Shown here one piece after another: positions 8,336 to 18,177 of a stretch of DNA of 64,000 bases (position 1 is its first letter; the number at the start of each line of letters is the position of its first letter). The position numbers were made by a program, and so were the translations under genes. The notes beneath the pieces were generated by a model. The model worked only from the letters and a program-made list of their open reading frames with translations, did not search any database and was not told where the DNA came from. Origin of the DNA: NORP240 sp046047495 (GTDB lineage Bacteria; Pseudomonadota; Gammaproteobacteria; Pseudomonadales; Pseudohongiellaceae); assembly GCA_046047495.1 (NCBI GenBank), contig JBJOHV010000046.1, positions 62,001 through 126,000 on the forward strand, read 5' to 3'.

Positions 8336-9667
8336 ATGGAAACCATCACCAGCGACAAGCAAGCCCTGACCCCCTACCTGTCCCACATGCTGGAGGCTTA
8401 TGACTGTCCGGCCATCCTGGTATCCCCGGATTACCAGATCCTGGCCAACAACAGTCACTACCAGAAGGCCTTCGGCACCATCGACCTGGCCGCCGCACCC
8501 CGTTGCTTCAGGGTGTCCCATGGTTACGACGTGCCCTGCGACCAGGCGGGGGAGGACTGCCCGCTGCAGGCGGCCCGCAGTTCCGGCACCCGGGAGCGGG
8601 TGCTGCACATCCACCAGACCCCCCGGGGCAAGGAACACGTGGATGTGGAAATGTTGCCCATTCTGGATGAGCAGGGCCGGCTGTTGTATTTCGTGGAGCT
8701 GCTGCGACCGGTGCCCCTGGCCAGCGGGGTGGTGGACGAGAAGGAGTTCGTCGGCCGCAGCCCGGCCTTCAATCACATGCTGGAGAAAGTCGCCCGGGTG
8801 GGCGGCACCGATGCGTCGGTCCTGCTGCTGGGGGAATCCGGCACCGGCAAGGAACTGGCGGCCCGGGCCATCCACATGGCCAGCCGGCGCAAGGCCAGGG
8901 CCATGGTGACCCTGGAGTGCGCCGGTCTCAGCGAATCCCTGTTCGAAAGCGAGCTGTTTGGACACATCAAGGGTGCGTTCACCGGTGCCAGTTCCACCAA
9001 GAAAGGTCTGGTGGAATTGGCGGATGGCGGCACCCTGTTTCTCGATGAAATCGGTGACGTGCCCCTGTCCATGCAGGTCAAGCTGCTGCGCCTGCTGGAA
9101 AGCGGGACCTTCCGCGCGGTGGGCAGCGCCGAGGTGCGCAGCAGCGATTTCCGTCTGATCTGCGCCACCCACAAGAACCTGCCCGCCATGGTGGAGGAGG
9201 GCAGCTTCCGGCGCGACCTGTTTTACCGCATCAATGTATTCCCCATCCACCTGCCGTCACTGGCCCAGCGCACCGAGGACATTCCCCTGCTGGCCAAAAC
9301 CCTGCTGGCCCGCATGGGAGGCAAGAAGGAATACCACCTGACGGATTCAGCCATCCGGCTGCTGTGCAACCGCCAATACAAGGGCAATATCCGGGAGCTG
9401 CGCAATCTGCTGAACCGTGCCCTGGTGTACGCGGATACCAATGTCATCGACCGTCATGTGCTGGAGCGTTGCCTGGAAGACGAGGAGGTGATCCCGGTCG
9501 GGGTGAGCGAGGGCCGGGAGGAGGTGCCGGGTGACCTGAAAACCCAGGAGAAGCGTTATCTCGCCCGGTTACTGCAGCAATTCCACAATGACAAGACCAA
9601 GGTGGCAGAGGTGGCGGGCATCAGCCTGCGTTCCCTGTATCGCAAACTGGAAGGCATGGATGATTGA
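8336..9667 (+). CDS. fisR: Sigma-54-dependent sulfane-sulfur sensor, FisR-like
   Basis: Enhancer-binding activator of 443 residues. The N-terminal sensor region (1-120) has cysteines at 57, 68 and 75; this 11 and 7 residue spacing is the one I recall for the persulfide-sensing cysteines of FisR. The AAA+ domain carries Walker A GESGTGKE (166-173) and the sigma-54 contact loop GAFTGA (213-218), and a Fis-type helix-turn-helix closes the protein (KVAEVAGISLRSLYRKL). I use the ATG at 8336; a TTG at 8294 would add 14 residues without support. It is divergent from the dioxygenase/sqr operon it should activate when sulfane sulfur accumulates. Confidence 0.9.
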   Translation: METITSDKQALTPYLSHMLEAYDCPAILVSPDYQILANNSHYQKAFGTIDLAAAPRCFRVSHGYDVPCDQAGEDCPLQAARSSGTRERVLHIHQTPRGKEHVDVEMLPILDEQGRLLYFVELLRPVPLASGVVDEKEFVGRSPAFNHMLEKVARVGGTDASVLLLGESGTGKELAARAIHMASRRKARAMVTLECAGLSESLFESELFGHIKGAFTGASSTKKGLVELADGGTLFLDEIGDVPLSMQVKLLRLLESGTFRAVGSAEVRSSDFRLICATHKNLPAMVEEGSFRRDLFYRINVFPIHLPSLAQRTEDIPLLAKTLLARMGGKKEYHLTDSAIRLLCNRQYKGNIRELRNLLNRALVYADTNVIDRHVLERCLEDEEVIPVGVSEGREEVPGDLKTQEKRYLARLLQQFHNDKTKVAEVAGISLRSLYRKLEGMDD

Positions 9668-9702
9668 GCAGGCGATGGGACACTGACCACCGACGTCATT
9701 GA

Positions 9703-11604
9703 TCAGGCAGACAGTCGCCTGCGCCCTGCCATCACATTACCGATGACCTGCTTCAGATCCTCATAGCGAAAGGGCTTGGTCAGCACGCCATTCATGCCCG
9801 CATGCACAAGCATTCTTGAATCCTCACGGTTGACGTTGGCGGTGATGGCAATCACCGGCGTGTCGGATTTCTGCCCCTCCAGTGTGCGTAGTCTGCGCAC
9901 GGCGGACATGCCGTCCAGGGTGGGCATCTGGAGATCCATCAACACCAGATCCACATCATGATCGGCCAGATAGTCCAGGGCCTCCCGACCGTTGGTGACC
10001 ACCACCACGGTGTGATCATCCTGTTCCAGCAGGCGTGACAGCACCATGCGGTTGACCGCATTGTCGTCGGCGATCAACACCCGCAGGGGTGGCTGATTCA
10101 GAGTCTTCGGAGGGGCGGTCCGGGTGGCGACGCCACTGGCCTTCACGCAGGGCAGAAAAAGGGTAAACGTGGAACCTTCCATCTGCTCCGATTGCACCAT
10201 GATCTTGCCGCCCATGGTGGTCACCAGCTTCTTGGCGATGGCCAGCCCCAGGCCGGACCCGCCAAAGCGCCGCGGGGTGTCGGCCTGGGCCTGCACATAG
10301 GGCTCGAACAGGGTCGCCAGGGCATTGCTGGGGATTCCGATGCCGGTGTCCGTGACCTTGATACGCAGCTTGTCAAAGGCCAGGTCCACCGACACGGTGA
10401 TGCCCCCGTTCTCGGTGAACTTGATGGCATTGCCGATCAGATTGAGCAGGACCTGTCGCAGCCGCATGGGGTCTCCCGTCACCAGATGGGGCACGTCCTC
10501 ATGCACGCTCTGAGTCAGGCTGATGCCCTTGTTGCGTGCCTGGAACTCCAGAGGCTTCAGCAGGTTGTTGAGCAATTGACGCAGGTCCATGGCGACGTGT
10601 TCCAGCACCATCTTGCCGGAATCCAGTGCGGCAAGATCCAGCACGTTGTTGCTCAGCTCCATCAGGGTTTCGCTGCTCTGCACGATGACATCCACCAGCT
10701 CCTTCTTGCTGGCCGGCAGGTTGGATTGCAGCAGCAGCTGGGAGGCTCCGATGACACCGGTCAGCGGTGTGCGCAACTCATGGCTCATGGCTGCCAAAAA
10801 AGCAGACTTGGCAATCTCCGACTGGCGCGCCTCGGTCTCCGCCAGGGTCCTTTGCTGCACTTCCGCCTCCAACTGCTTTACCGTGGCGCTGAGCCGTTGC
10901 TCGGTAAAATCCTGCACCATGCGGAATACGAAGGTGGCGGCCGCCAGCATGCCAAGAATCATGGTGCCTTCGATGGCGACGTAGATGGGGGAATCGCCAG
11001 GCATCTCCCTGGCAAGAGGGAAAGGGTGACCGCTCACCTGCAGCCAGGCGATCGTCCACAATGTCGCGGTACAGACCACAGACCATATGACACCGGCAAA
11101 CCTGCCGGACACCAGGGTGGCGATGGGTGCGATGGGCAGCAGCCAGGTCCAGGCCTTGCCCCATAGCCCGATATCAGACATCGCCACCAGCACAACGACC
11201 CAGAATCCCGCGATGCCCAGGTTGGCGGCGGCTTCCTGCAGGTTGAAATAGGCTTGCAGATAGGTGCATGCGATGACCAGCAACAAGGCGATGGCGATGG
11301 GCGGGTTGTCCTGGGGGGTGCCGGTATACAGGTTTGACACCATCAACAGCAGACCGAAGGGAATCAGCGCCAGGGCAGTGCCGGCAATCGTGCGCCGCTT
11401 GCGCAGGGCGAGGGGATCGGCGCCGACGGGATCGAGTCCGCCGTTCCAGAGCCTCCGCAGATGTGTCTTGATCGGCATGGCGGTTGTGTCGATATCCATT
11501 GATTGGAAGGCAGATATTAAGTGTTCGCCTGCCAATATTCCATCAGGATCGTCATCCGGTTGGCTCGCGGCTGAGGGGGCTGACCCGGCTGCCTTCCGGG
11601 TCAT
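9703..11604 (-). CDS. Hybrid sensor histidine kinase with C-terminal receiver
   Basis: A 633-residue membrane signalling protein. About six membrane helices lie between residues 72 and 230, with no large periplasmic domain, so the sensor is probably within the membrane. A short coiled coil follows (230-265), then the H-box SHELRTPL (H275), N-box LLNLIGNAIKF, G-boxes DTGIGIP and GGSGLGLAI, and a receiver domain with phosphoacceptor D557 in VLMDLQMPTLDG and the conserved Lys in LTKPF. The start is uncertain: Met36 or Met43 would remove a disordered leader. No cognate response regulator is adjacent. The stimulus is unknown. Confidence 0.88.
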   Translation of the reverse strand: MTRKAAGSAPSAASQPDDDPDGILAGEHLISAFQSMDIDTTAMPIKTHLRRLWNGGLDPVGADPLALRKRRTIAGTALALIPFGLLLMVSNLYTGTPQDNPPIAIALLLVIACTYLQAYFNLQEAAANLGIAGFWVVVLVAMSDIGLWGKAWTWLLPIAPIATLVSGRFAGVIWSVVCTATLWTIAWLQVSGHPFPLAREMPGDSPIYVAIEGTMILGMLAAATFVFRMVQDFTEQRLSATVKQLEAEVQQRTLAETEARQSEIAKSAFLAAMSHELRTPLTGVIGASQLLLQSNLPASKKELVDVIVQSSETLMELSNNVLDLAALDSGKMVLEHVAMDLRQLLNNLLKPLEFQARNKGISLTQSVHEDVPHLVTGDPMRLRQVLLNLIGNAIKFTENGGITVSVDLAFDKLRIKVTDTGIGIPSNALATLFEPYVQAQADTPRRFGGSGLGLAIAKKLVTTMGGKIMVQSEQMEGSTFTLFLPCVKASGVATRTAPPKTLNQPPLRVLIADDNAVNRMVLSRLLEQDDHTVVVVTNGREALDYLADHDVDLVLMDLQMPTLDGMSAVRRLRTLEGQKSDTPVIAITANVNREDSRMLVHAGMNGVLTKPFRYEDLKQVIGNVMAGRRRLSA

Positions 11605-11703
11605 TTATCTGTACTATGTGCTCAAAACCATGTGTGCAAATTCAAGCAACGGAATTCCGCAAAACCGGCAGCCGCACACCCGCAGCCACACACAGTGAGT
11701 CAA

Positions 11704-12411
11704 ATGACCCGCGCCATACTGCAAACCCAGGACCTGTGCAAAGTCTATCCCATGGGGGAGATGACGGTGCAGGCGCTGAAGAATGTCAACCTCACCCTGT
11801 ACGAGGGCCAGATGACGGTATTGCTGGGAGCCTCCGGCAGTGGCAAATCCACATTGCTCAACATCATCGGTGGACTCGATGTGGGCAGCAGTGGTCGTGT
11901 GTTGTACATGGACAAGGACCTCAGCGAGTACACCGAGCGGGAGCTGACGATCTATCGCCGCCTGCATGTGGGTTTCGTCTTTCAGTTCTACAACCTGATC
12001 TCCTCGCTGACCGCCAGGGAGAACGTTGCCCTGGTCACGGACATTGCGCCCGATCCCATGGCACCGGAGGAGGCACTGGAAATCGTGGGACTCCAGGAGC
12101 GTCTCAATCACTTCCCCGCCCAATTGTCCGGCGGCGAACAGCAGCGGGTGGCCATCGCCCGCGCCATCGCCAAGCGGCCCCGTATTCTGCTCTGTGATGA
12201 GCCCACCGGTGCCCTCGACAGCCGCACCGGCAAGCTGGTGCTGAGGGTTCTCGATGACGTCAACCAGCAGACCGGCACCACCACCGCCATCATCACCCAC
12301 AATGCCGCCATCGGGCGCATGGGGGATGTGGTGGTACGCATGAGCAGCGGTGAGATCGTGGAGCGCATCGAGAACGCCACCCGCACCGACATCGAACTGA
12401 TCGAGTGGTGA
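11704..12411 (+). CDS. ABC transporter ATPase, LolD/MacB/DevA type
   Basis: Cytoplasmic ATPase of 235 residues for the FtsX-type permease that follows. Walker A GASGSGKST (42-50), signature LSGGEQQRVAIARA (141-154), Walker B ILLCDEPTGALD (161-172) and switch H199 are complete. The ATG at 11704 is chosen because homology begins there; the longer upstream frame is rich in His and Pro and looks non-coding. The downstream permease begins within three bases of its stop, so the genes are coupled. Confidence 0.93.
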   Translation: MTRAILQTQDLCKVYPMGEMTVQALKNVNLTLYEGQMTVLLGASGSGKSTLLNIIGGLDVGSSGRVLYMDKDLSEYTERELTIYRRLHVGFVFQFYNLISSLTARENVALVTDIAPDPMAPEEALEIVGLQERLNHFPAQLSGGEQQRVAIARAIAKRPRILLCDEPTGALDSRTGKLVLRVLDDVNQQTGTTTAIITHNAAIGRMGDVVVRMSSGEIVERIENATRTDIELIEW

Positions 12412-12413
12412 CC

Positions 12414-14777
12414 ATGCCGGCACTTTACAGAAAACTGTTCCGCGAGCTGTGGCATCTGAAGGGCCAGGTCATCTCCATTGCCCTGGTGGTGGCGGCCGGC
12501 ATCATGTCCGTGGTCACAATGCGCGGCAGCTACGAGTCCCTGATACAGGCCCAGCAGGATTACTACAACAGCGCCCGCTTCGCCGATGTCTGGGTGCCGC
12601 TGGTGCGGGCGCCCCTGTCCCTGGTGGGCAAACTGGAAGCCATTCCCGGCGTGGAGGCGGCGGATACCCGGGTCACCTTCCTCGCCACCCTGGATCTGGA
12701 TGACACGGGCATTCCCGCCACCGGCCGCTTTGTCTCCCTGCCCCCGGTGGGCCGTCCGGCCCTCAATGACATCGTCATCCGCCAGGGCCGCTATCTTGCC
12801 GTGGGAGCCCTGGATGAAGTGCTGATCTCCGAGAATTTCGCCATCGCCAGGGGTTTCGTTCCCGGCGACCGGATTCGGGTCATCATCAATGGCCGCGCCC
12901 GGGACCTGGATATCGTGGGTATCGCCGTCTCCCCGGAGCACACCTATGCCGTGCCGCCCGGTTCCCTTTATCCGGAGGATGACCGTTATGGCATCCTGTG
13001 GGCCAGCCGCGACACCCTGGGTCCGGCCTTTGACATGGATGGGGCGTTCAATGAGGCATTCGTCACCCTCACCCCCGACGCCAACGTGGATGCCGTACTG
13101 TCCGCCATCGATGATCTGTTGGAGCCCTACGGCGGCCTGGGCGCCTATCCACGCCGTGATCAGCCCTCCCACCTGATTCTGCAGGGGGAGCTGGATCAGA
13201 ACCGGGTGATGGGCTCGGTCATTCCCCTCATCTTTCTCGCAGTAGCGGTGTTCCTGCTGTATCTGGTACTGGGCCGCCTGATCGATACCCAGCGGGGTGA
13301 GATCGCCGTGCTCAAGGCGTTCGGTTATGCCAATCGGGAGATCGGCCTGCACTTCCTCTTGTTTGCCGTGGTGGCGGTGCTGGTGGGTGGCGTGCTGGGC
13401 ACCGTGGGCGGTGTCATGCTGGGAGATGTGTACATCGGCGTTTACGAACAGTATTTCGATCTGCCGGACCTTGAATACCAGTTGACTCCCTCCCTGCTGT
13501 TGGCGGCATTTGCGGCCTGTGTGGCGGGGGCGTTCACCGGCGCCATGGCCGCCGTGCGCCGCGCCATTCTGCTGCCGCCGGCCGAGGCCATGCGTCCCCA
13601 GGCGCCGGCCACCTTCCGGCCCGGCATCGTCGAGCGCATCGGCCTGGGCCACCTGGTGGGCGTCACCGGCAACATGATCCTGCGCAATGTGGAACGCAAG
13701 CCTCTGCAGGGCCTGTTCTCGGCGCTGGGCGTGTCCCTGTCCGTGGCAATCCTGACCATGGGGTTCTTCATGTTCGACAGTGTCAACCTGATGATGGATC
13801 TGCAGTTCCGCAAGATCCAGCGCGAAGACATCACCCTGACTTTTCGGGAAATCCTCCCCGATGCCGTGCGCTATGATCTGGGGCATCTGGAAGGCGTGAA
13901 CCGGGTGGAAACCTATCGCAGTGTGGCGGCCCGCCTGCGCAACGGCCATCTGCACAAGGAGGTGGTGTTGCAGGGCATGGAACCGGATGGTCGCCTGCGC
14001 CGCATCGTGAACGCCAACGGCGATGAAATCCCCGTGCCCGGCGAAGGGCTCATCATCTCCGCCCTGCTGGCCACCCGCCTGGACCTGCAGACCGGTGACC
14101 AGGTGCTGGTGGAGATGCTGGAGGGCAAGCGGGAGAAAACCCAAACCACGGTGACCGGCATCGTGGAGGATTTTCTGGGCATGTCCGCTTTCATGAGCAA
14201 GCCTGCCCTGTGGAAACTAAGCCAGGAATCCGGTGTGGTATCCGGCGCCTATCTGGCGGTTGACAACCAGGCAGTCAATAACCTGCACCAGGAGCTGAAA
14301 CAGATTCCCGCCGTCACCGGCGTGGCATCCCCCGACAATCAGCTGCAGTCTTTCAAGGACCAGATGGCCGAGGGCATTCTCATCGCCTCGGGATTCCTGC
14401 TGGGCTTTGCCAGCGTGATTGCCGTGGGCGTGATCTACAACGGCGCCCGTATCTCCCTGTCGGAACGGGGCAGGGAGCTGGCCAGCCTGCGGGTGATGGG
14501 CTTTCACCGGCGGGAAGTGGCCTTTCTGTTGCTGGGTGAGCAGGGCCTCATCACCCTGGTGGCCATTCCGCTGGGATGGCTTATCGGTTATGGCCTGTGT
14601 TATTCCATCACCGAGGGTCTGCAGACTGATATCTACCGCATTCCCTTTATAGCCCAGCCTCAAACCTATATATTGTCGGCCGTGCTGGTGATCGGGGCGG
14701 CGGTGGCCAGCGGCTGGGCGGTGCGACGTCGCTTGGATCGTATCGATCTGGTGGAAGTGCTGAAAACCCGGGAATAA
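12414..14777 (+). CDS. ABC transporter permease with two FtsX domains
   Basis: A 787-residue inner-membrane permease with a signal-anchor helix (about 20-40), a periplasmic MacB-type domain, three membrane helices around 265-390, a second periplasmic domain and a final three-helix FtsX domain near the C-terminus. This duplicated FtsX plan is that of MacB/LolC-related mechanotransmission exporters that act on periplasmic substrates. A GTG nine bases upstream is possible, but the ATG matches the family start. It sits between the ATPase and the membrane-fusion protein, forming a tripartite system; the outer-membrane partner is not in the window. Confidence 0.9.
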   Translation: MPALYRKLFRELWHLKGQVISIALVVAAGIMSVVTMRGSYESLIQAQQDYYNSARFADVWVPLVRAPLSLVGKLEAIPGVEAADTRVTFLATLDLDDTGIPATGRFVSLPPVGRPALNDIVIRQGRYLAVGALDEVLISENFAIARGFVPGDRIRVIINGRARDLDIVGIAVSPEHTYAVPPGSLYPEDDRYGILWASRDTLGPAFDMDGAFNEAFVTLTPDANVDAVLSAIDDLLEPYGGLGAYPRRDQPSHLILQGELDQNRVMGSVIPLIFLAVAVFLLYLVLGRLIDTQRGEIAVLKAFGYANREIGLHFLLFAVVAVLVGGVLGTVGGVMLGDVYIGVYEQYFDLPDLEYQLTPSLLLAAFAACVAGAFTGAMAAVRRAILLPPAEAMRPQAPATFRPGIVERIGLGHLVGVTGNMILRNVERKPLQGLFSALGVSLSVAILTMGFFMFDSVNLMMDLQFRKIQREDITLTFREILPDAVRYDLGHLEGVNRVETYRSVAARLRNGHLHKEVVLQGMEPDGRLRRIVNANGDEIPVPGEGLIISALLATRLDLQTGDQVLVEMLEGKREKTQTTVTGIVEDFLGMSAFMSKPALWKLSQESGVVSGAYLAVDNQAVNNLHQELKQIPAVTGVASPDNQLQSFKDQMAEGILIASGFLLGFASVIAVGVIYNGARISLSERGRELASLRVMGFHRREVAFLLLGEQGLITLVAIPLGWLIGYGLCYSITEGLQTDIYRIPFIAQPQTYILSAVLVIGAAVASGWAVRRRLDRIDLVEVLKTRE

Positions 14778-14795
14778 ACCCTCAGGACCCTGAAC

Positions 14796-15962
14796 ATGGC
14801 ACGACTTCGAAAACTGCTGACTGCACTGCTGGGCGTGATGGTGATCGCGGCCGTGGTCTATGCGTTGCGACCCATGCCCGTGGAGATCGACGTGGGCCTG
14901 GTGGAGCGCCGTCCGTTCGCGGTGACCGTGGACGAGCAGGGCCGCACCCGTGCCAGGAATCCCTATATCATCACTGCCCCCATCACCGGACGCCTGCTGC
15001 GTACCACCCTGGACGAAGGGGACCGGGTCACCGCCGGGCAGGTGATCGCCCGGTTGGCGCCCCCGCCCCAGGATCCCCGTTCACTGGCGATTGCCCAGGC
15101 CAATGTGACGGCGGCAGAGGCCCGATTGCTGGCCGCCCGTGCCGCGATGGAAGAAGCCCGCAGTTCCCTGTCCCGGGTTACCCGCGAGCTGGAACGTCGG
15201 GAGGAGCTGTTCAAGAACAATCTTACCAGCGCCGAGGAAACCGAATCCTACCGCCAGTTGCTGGCGGCCGAGCAGGCGCGGCTGGCGGCAGCTGAAGCTG
15301 GTGGCCGTGCGGCCGAGGCGGAATTGCAGAGCGCCCGTTCCGTGCTGCTGGGTGCCAGCGGCGAATCCAGCGACGGCATGCGGGATGTGCTGGCGCCTGC
15401 GGATGGCACCATCTATCGGGTGTTGGAGGAGAACGAGCGGGTGGTGACGGCGGGCACGCCGTTGTTCGCCGTGAGCAATCAGGACAGCCTGGAAGTGGTG
15501 GTGGATCTGCTGACCCAGGAAGCGGTGCAGGTGGATCCCGGCGATGCGGTGCGTATCACCGGCTGGGGCGGGGACTATACCATCGACGCCGTGGTGCGCA
15601 GCATCGAGCCGGAGGCCTTCACGAAAATTTCCGCCCTGGGTGTGGAGGAGCAGCGGGTCAACGTCATCGCCGATCTGCTCAATGCGCCACCCAACCTGGG
15701 CGCCGAATACCGCATCGAGGTATCCATCGTCACCTGGCAGGACAATGATGTGCTCACCATTCCCACCAGCGCAATCTTTCAGCGGGCCGACGGCTGGAAC
15801 ACCTATGCAGTGACCGACGGTGAGGCCCAGCTGCGCAGCGTGCTGATCGGTTACCGTGGCCGTGACTACGCCCAGGTGCTGGATGGCGTGAGTGAAGGGG
15901 AGCAGGTGGTATTGTTTCCCTCCGACCTGATCGAGCATGGGACGGCTGTGATCTTTGAGTGA
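14796..15962 (+). CDS. Periplasmic adaptor (HlyD/membrane-fusion family)
   Basis: Links the FtsX-type exporter to an outer-membrane channel. In 388 residues there is an N-terminal membrane anchor (7-24), a first lipoyl half (RLLRTTLDEGDRVTAGQVI), a coiled-coil hairpin (about 95-180, rich in Ala, Glu and Arg), a second lipoyl half containing APADGTIYRV, and a beta-barrel region. It follows the permease by 18 bases. It is transcribed last in the three-gene operon and faces a convergent operon. Confidence 0.92.
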   Translation: MARLRKLLTALLGVMVIAAVVYALRPMPVEIDVGLVERRPFAVTVDEQGRTRARNPYIITAPITGRLLRTTLDEGDRVTAGQVIARLAPPPQDPRSLAIAQANVTAAEARLLAARAAMEEARSSLSRVTRELERREELFKNNLTSAEETESYRQLLAAEQARLAAAEAGGRAAEAELQSARSVLLGASGESSDGMRDVLAPADGTIYRVLEENERVVTAGTPLFAVSNQDSLEVVVDLLTQEAVQVDPGDAVRITGWGGDYTIDAVVRSIEPEAFTKISALGVEEQRVNVIADLLNAPPNLGAEYRIEVSIVTWQDNDVLTIPTSAIFQRADGWNTYAVTDGEAQLRSVLIGYRGRDYAQVLDGVSEGEQVVLFPSDLIEHGTAVIFE

Positions 15963-16270
15963 TGCGGGCTGACGTGACTGCCGCGGGCAGCGGTCTGGAA
16001 TGAGCGGCGGGGGTATGCACGGACCTGGAATGAGCGGCGGGGCTGTTGCTGCAGCGACCGTACGCGCCAGGGGTGAGGCCAGCGTAGACAATGCGTAGCA
16101 TTGTGCGCAGCTGAACGACTGCCATCTGTGATGGCTGGCTGGGCCCGGCGCGTCCGAGCCTACAGGGACGTATTCACGGCGTGTCGCGGAAGCAACAGTA
16201 CCGCCGCTCTTGCACAATTCACTCCCTCCAAAAACCTCGCCGATCTAGACATACCCTAGCAGGACCACCC
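15963..16270. repeat. Gene-free convergent gap with direct repeat and stacked hairpins
   Basis: This 308-base gap separates two convergent operons and has no credible gene. It holds an 18-base direct repeat (CTGGAATGAGCGGCGGGG at 15995-16012 and 16025-16042, offset 30). Two short perfect hairpins follow: ACAATGC-GTA-GCATTGT (16088-16104) and GCCATC-TGT-GATGGC (16121-16135), then a block at 16155-16200 that reads like the dispersed 3'-flanking repeats I recall in some gammaproteobacteria. It may act as a terminator or REP-like element. Confidence 0.5.
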
Positions 16271-17359
16271 TCAGCCCGCCACTTCCTTCCACACGAAGAA
16301 GCGGGTCGCCAGAAAGAAACTCACCGCGATCCACGCCACGATGCCCAACATGTCCGGCGCGATCTGCAGCAGGGTCGCGCCTTCGTTGGCGATGCTGCGC
16401 AGGGCATTGGCCACGAAACTCAACGGCAGCACATTGGCCAGGGGCTGAATGAAGGCCGGCATGCTGTCGATGGGATAGAAGATGCCGGACAGGAAGATCT
16501 GGGGGAAGATCACCAGATTGCCGATGGCCTGGATGGACTGCTGGGTCCTGGCCAGGCTGCCCAGAAAGAATCCCAGACACAGAAAAATGACCGACCCCAG
16601 AATGATGGCTATGTAGAACGAGACATAGTCACCCAGGATGTGTACATCCAACAGAAAAACCGCCACCAGCAGCAGCACAGTGATCTGCATGATGCACAGC
16701 AGCAGACGCGACATGACGATGCCGGCGATAAAGTCCTTTGGCTGCAGCGGTGTCACGAACAGACGCTTGAGAATGCCTTTGCGCCGGTATTCCACGATAT
16801 TGAAGCCGCTGCCGGCGATGGACAATTGCATCAGGGTAAAGGCAATCAGGCCCGGCACCAGAAAATCCAGGTAGCGCTGGGAGCGGGCCTGCACGTCCTC
16901 CACCGCCAGAGTGAACAGGGCTTCAGTACCCCGCAACTGCCGTTCGATGGCCAGCAGTGTCTGATCCAGTACCGGCATGATCAGGTCCAGCAACTGCACC
17001 TGGGAGGCGTCCACCAGCACCCGCAGTTCCACGCCGGTTTCGGTTTGTTGGAAATCCGCCGGCAGCACCAGCACCAGGGTGACATCACCGGCCACCAGGG
17101 ATTCACGCAATTCCGCCTCGTTGCCCTGCTGCACGGCAAACACCGGATTTTCCTCCAGGGCCGCCAGGAAATTCTCCGCCGGCTCACCCGCCGCCTCATT
17201 CACCACGCCGATGGCGATGGCCTCCTGCTGACGGCTGTCAACGAAGCCGAACACCGACATGAAGATGATGGGAAAAAACAGGCTGAAGAAGATGGCCTGG
17301 CGGTCCCGCAGGAAGATGCGGGTCAGAGTTCTGGCGATGGTGATGGGCAGGGGCTGCAT
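16271..17359 (-). CDS. ABC-2 type transporter permease
   Basis: A 362-residue membrane permease. One N-terminal helix (about 24-42) is followed by a long periplasmic domain, then five helices from about 185 onward, the usual plan of YhhJ/DrrB-like ABC-2 exporters with a large extracytoplasmic loop. It starts six bases after the ATPase stop, so the two form one exporter. Substrate not predictable from sequence; relatives export drugs, lipids or polysaccharides. Confidence 0.9.
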   Translation of the reverse strand: MQPLPITIARTLTRIFLRDRQAIFFSLFFPIIFMSVFGFVDSRQQEAIAIGVVNEAAGEPAENFLAALEENPVFAVQQGNEAELRESLVAGDVTLVLVLPADFQQTETGVELRVLVDASQVQLLDLIMPVLDQTLLAIERQLRGTEALFTLAVEDVQARSQRYLDFLVPGLIAFTLMQLSIAGSGFNIVEYRRKGILKRLFVTPLQPKDFIAGIVMSRLLLCIMQITVLLLVAVFLLDVHILGDYVSFYIAIILGSVIFLCLGFFLGSLARTQQSIQAIGNLVIFPQIFLSGIFYPIDSMPAFIQPLANVLPLSFVANALRSIANEGATLLQIAPDMLGIVAWIAVSFFLATRFFVWKEVAG

Positions 17360-17365
17360 GTCAGT

Positions 17366-18163
17366 TCACTCCCGCAGGCCGTGGCCGGTGAGGGCCAGGA
17401 ACACGTCTTCCAGGCTGCCGTGCAGCGGTGCTTCCGGGGGTTCCGGTGCGTGCTGCAGGATCAGCTTGCGGGGTGTGTCCTCCGCCACCACCTTGCCGTG
17501 ATCCATGATGGCGATGCGCTGGCACAGGGTCTCGGCTTCCTCCATATTGTGGGTTGTGAGGACTATGGTCATGCCGCTGTGGTTGAGTTCCCGCACCAGG
17601 TTCCACAGGTTGCGCTTGGCCTGGGGATCCAGACCGGTGGTGGGCTCATCCAGAAACAACACCCGCGGCGCGTTCACCAGCGCGCAGGCGATGGAGAAGC
17701 GCTGCTTCTGGCCGCCGGACAGATTGGCCGGCTTGGCCTTGGCTTTTTCGGTGAGATTGACCCGTTGCAGCAGGGCCATGGCATCGATGTCCCGCAGGTA
17801 CAGATTGCCGAACAGATTGAGCAGCTCCAGCAGGGACAGGTTGTCGAAGTACTCATTGGCCTGCAGCTGCACGCCGATGATTTTTTTCACGTCGTAGGGG
17901 CGGCTTCTGACGTCGATGCCATCGATGAGGGCGGTTCCCTCATCGATGTCGGTGAGGCCCTCCAGCATTTCCAGTGTGGTGGTCTTGCCGGCGCCATTGG
18001 GGCCAAGGATACCGAAGATCTCCCCGGCCTCGATCATCAGGGACACATGGTCCACCGCCAGGAAGGTTTCCGTCGGCCGATCCGGTTTCGGGTAGCGCTT
18101 GACCAGATTGTTGACTTGGATGATGGGCACGGCCGTACCTGGCGCAGGGCAAGCCCGTATCAT
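17366..18163 (-). CDS. ABC-2 exporter ATPase (CcmA/DrrA type)
   Basis: ATPase partner of the downstream permease. Of its 265 residues, 54-61 form Walker A GPNGAGKT; NLSGGQKQRFSIA is the signature, RVLFLDEPTTGLDPQ the Walker B region and LTTHNMEEAE the switch. The N-terminus is uncertain: homology begins near IIQVNNLVKRY, about 13 residues into this reading, and a GTG at that point is an alternative start. Confidence 0.92.
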   Translation of the reverse strand: MIRACPAPGTAVPIIQVNNLVKRYPKPDRPTETFLAVDHVSLMIEAGEIFGILGPNGAGKTTTLEMLEGLTDIDEGTALIDGIDVRSRPYDVKKIIGVQLQANEYFDNLSLLELLNLFGNLYLRDIDAMALLQRVNLTEKAKAKPANLSGGQKQRFSIACALVNAPRVLFLDEPTTGLDPQAKRNLWNLVRELNHSGMTIVLTTHNMEEAETLCQRIAIMDHGKVVAEDTPRKLILQHAPEPPEAPLHGSLEDVFLALTGHGLRE

Positions 18164-18177
18164 ACCCGAACGATCAG

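Noticed and set aside
12108..14144. Very long open frame opposite the FtsX permease
   Set aside because: It mirrors high-GC codon usage of the real gene; composition is His/Gln/Gly-rich and it has no motif. Same judgement for the long antisense frames at 16181-18184, 31455-33011, 45021-46682 and 47672-49195.
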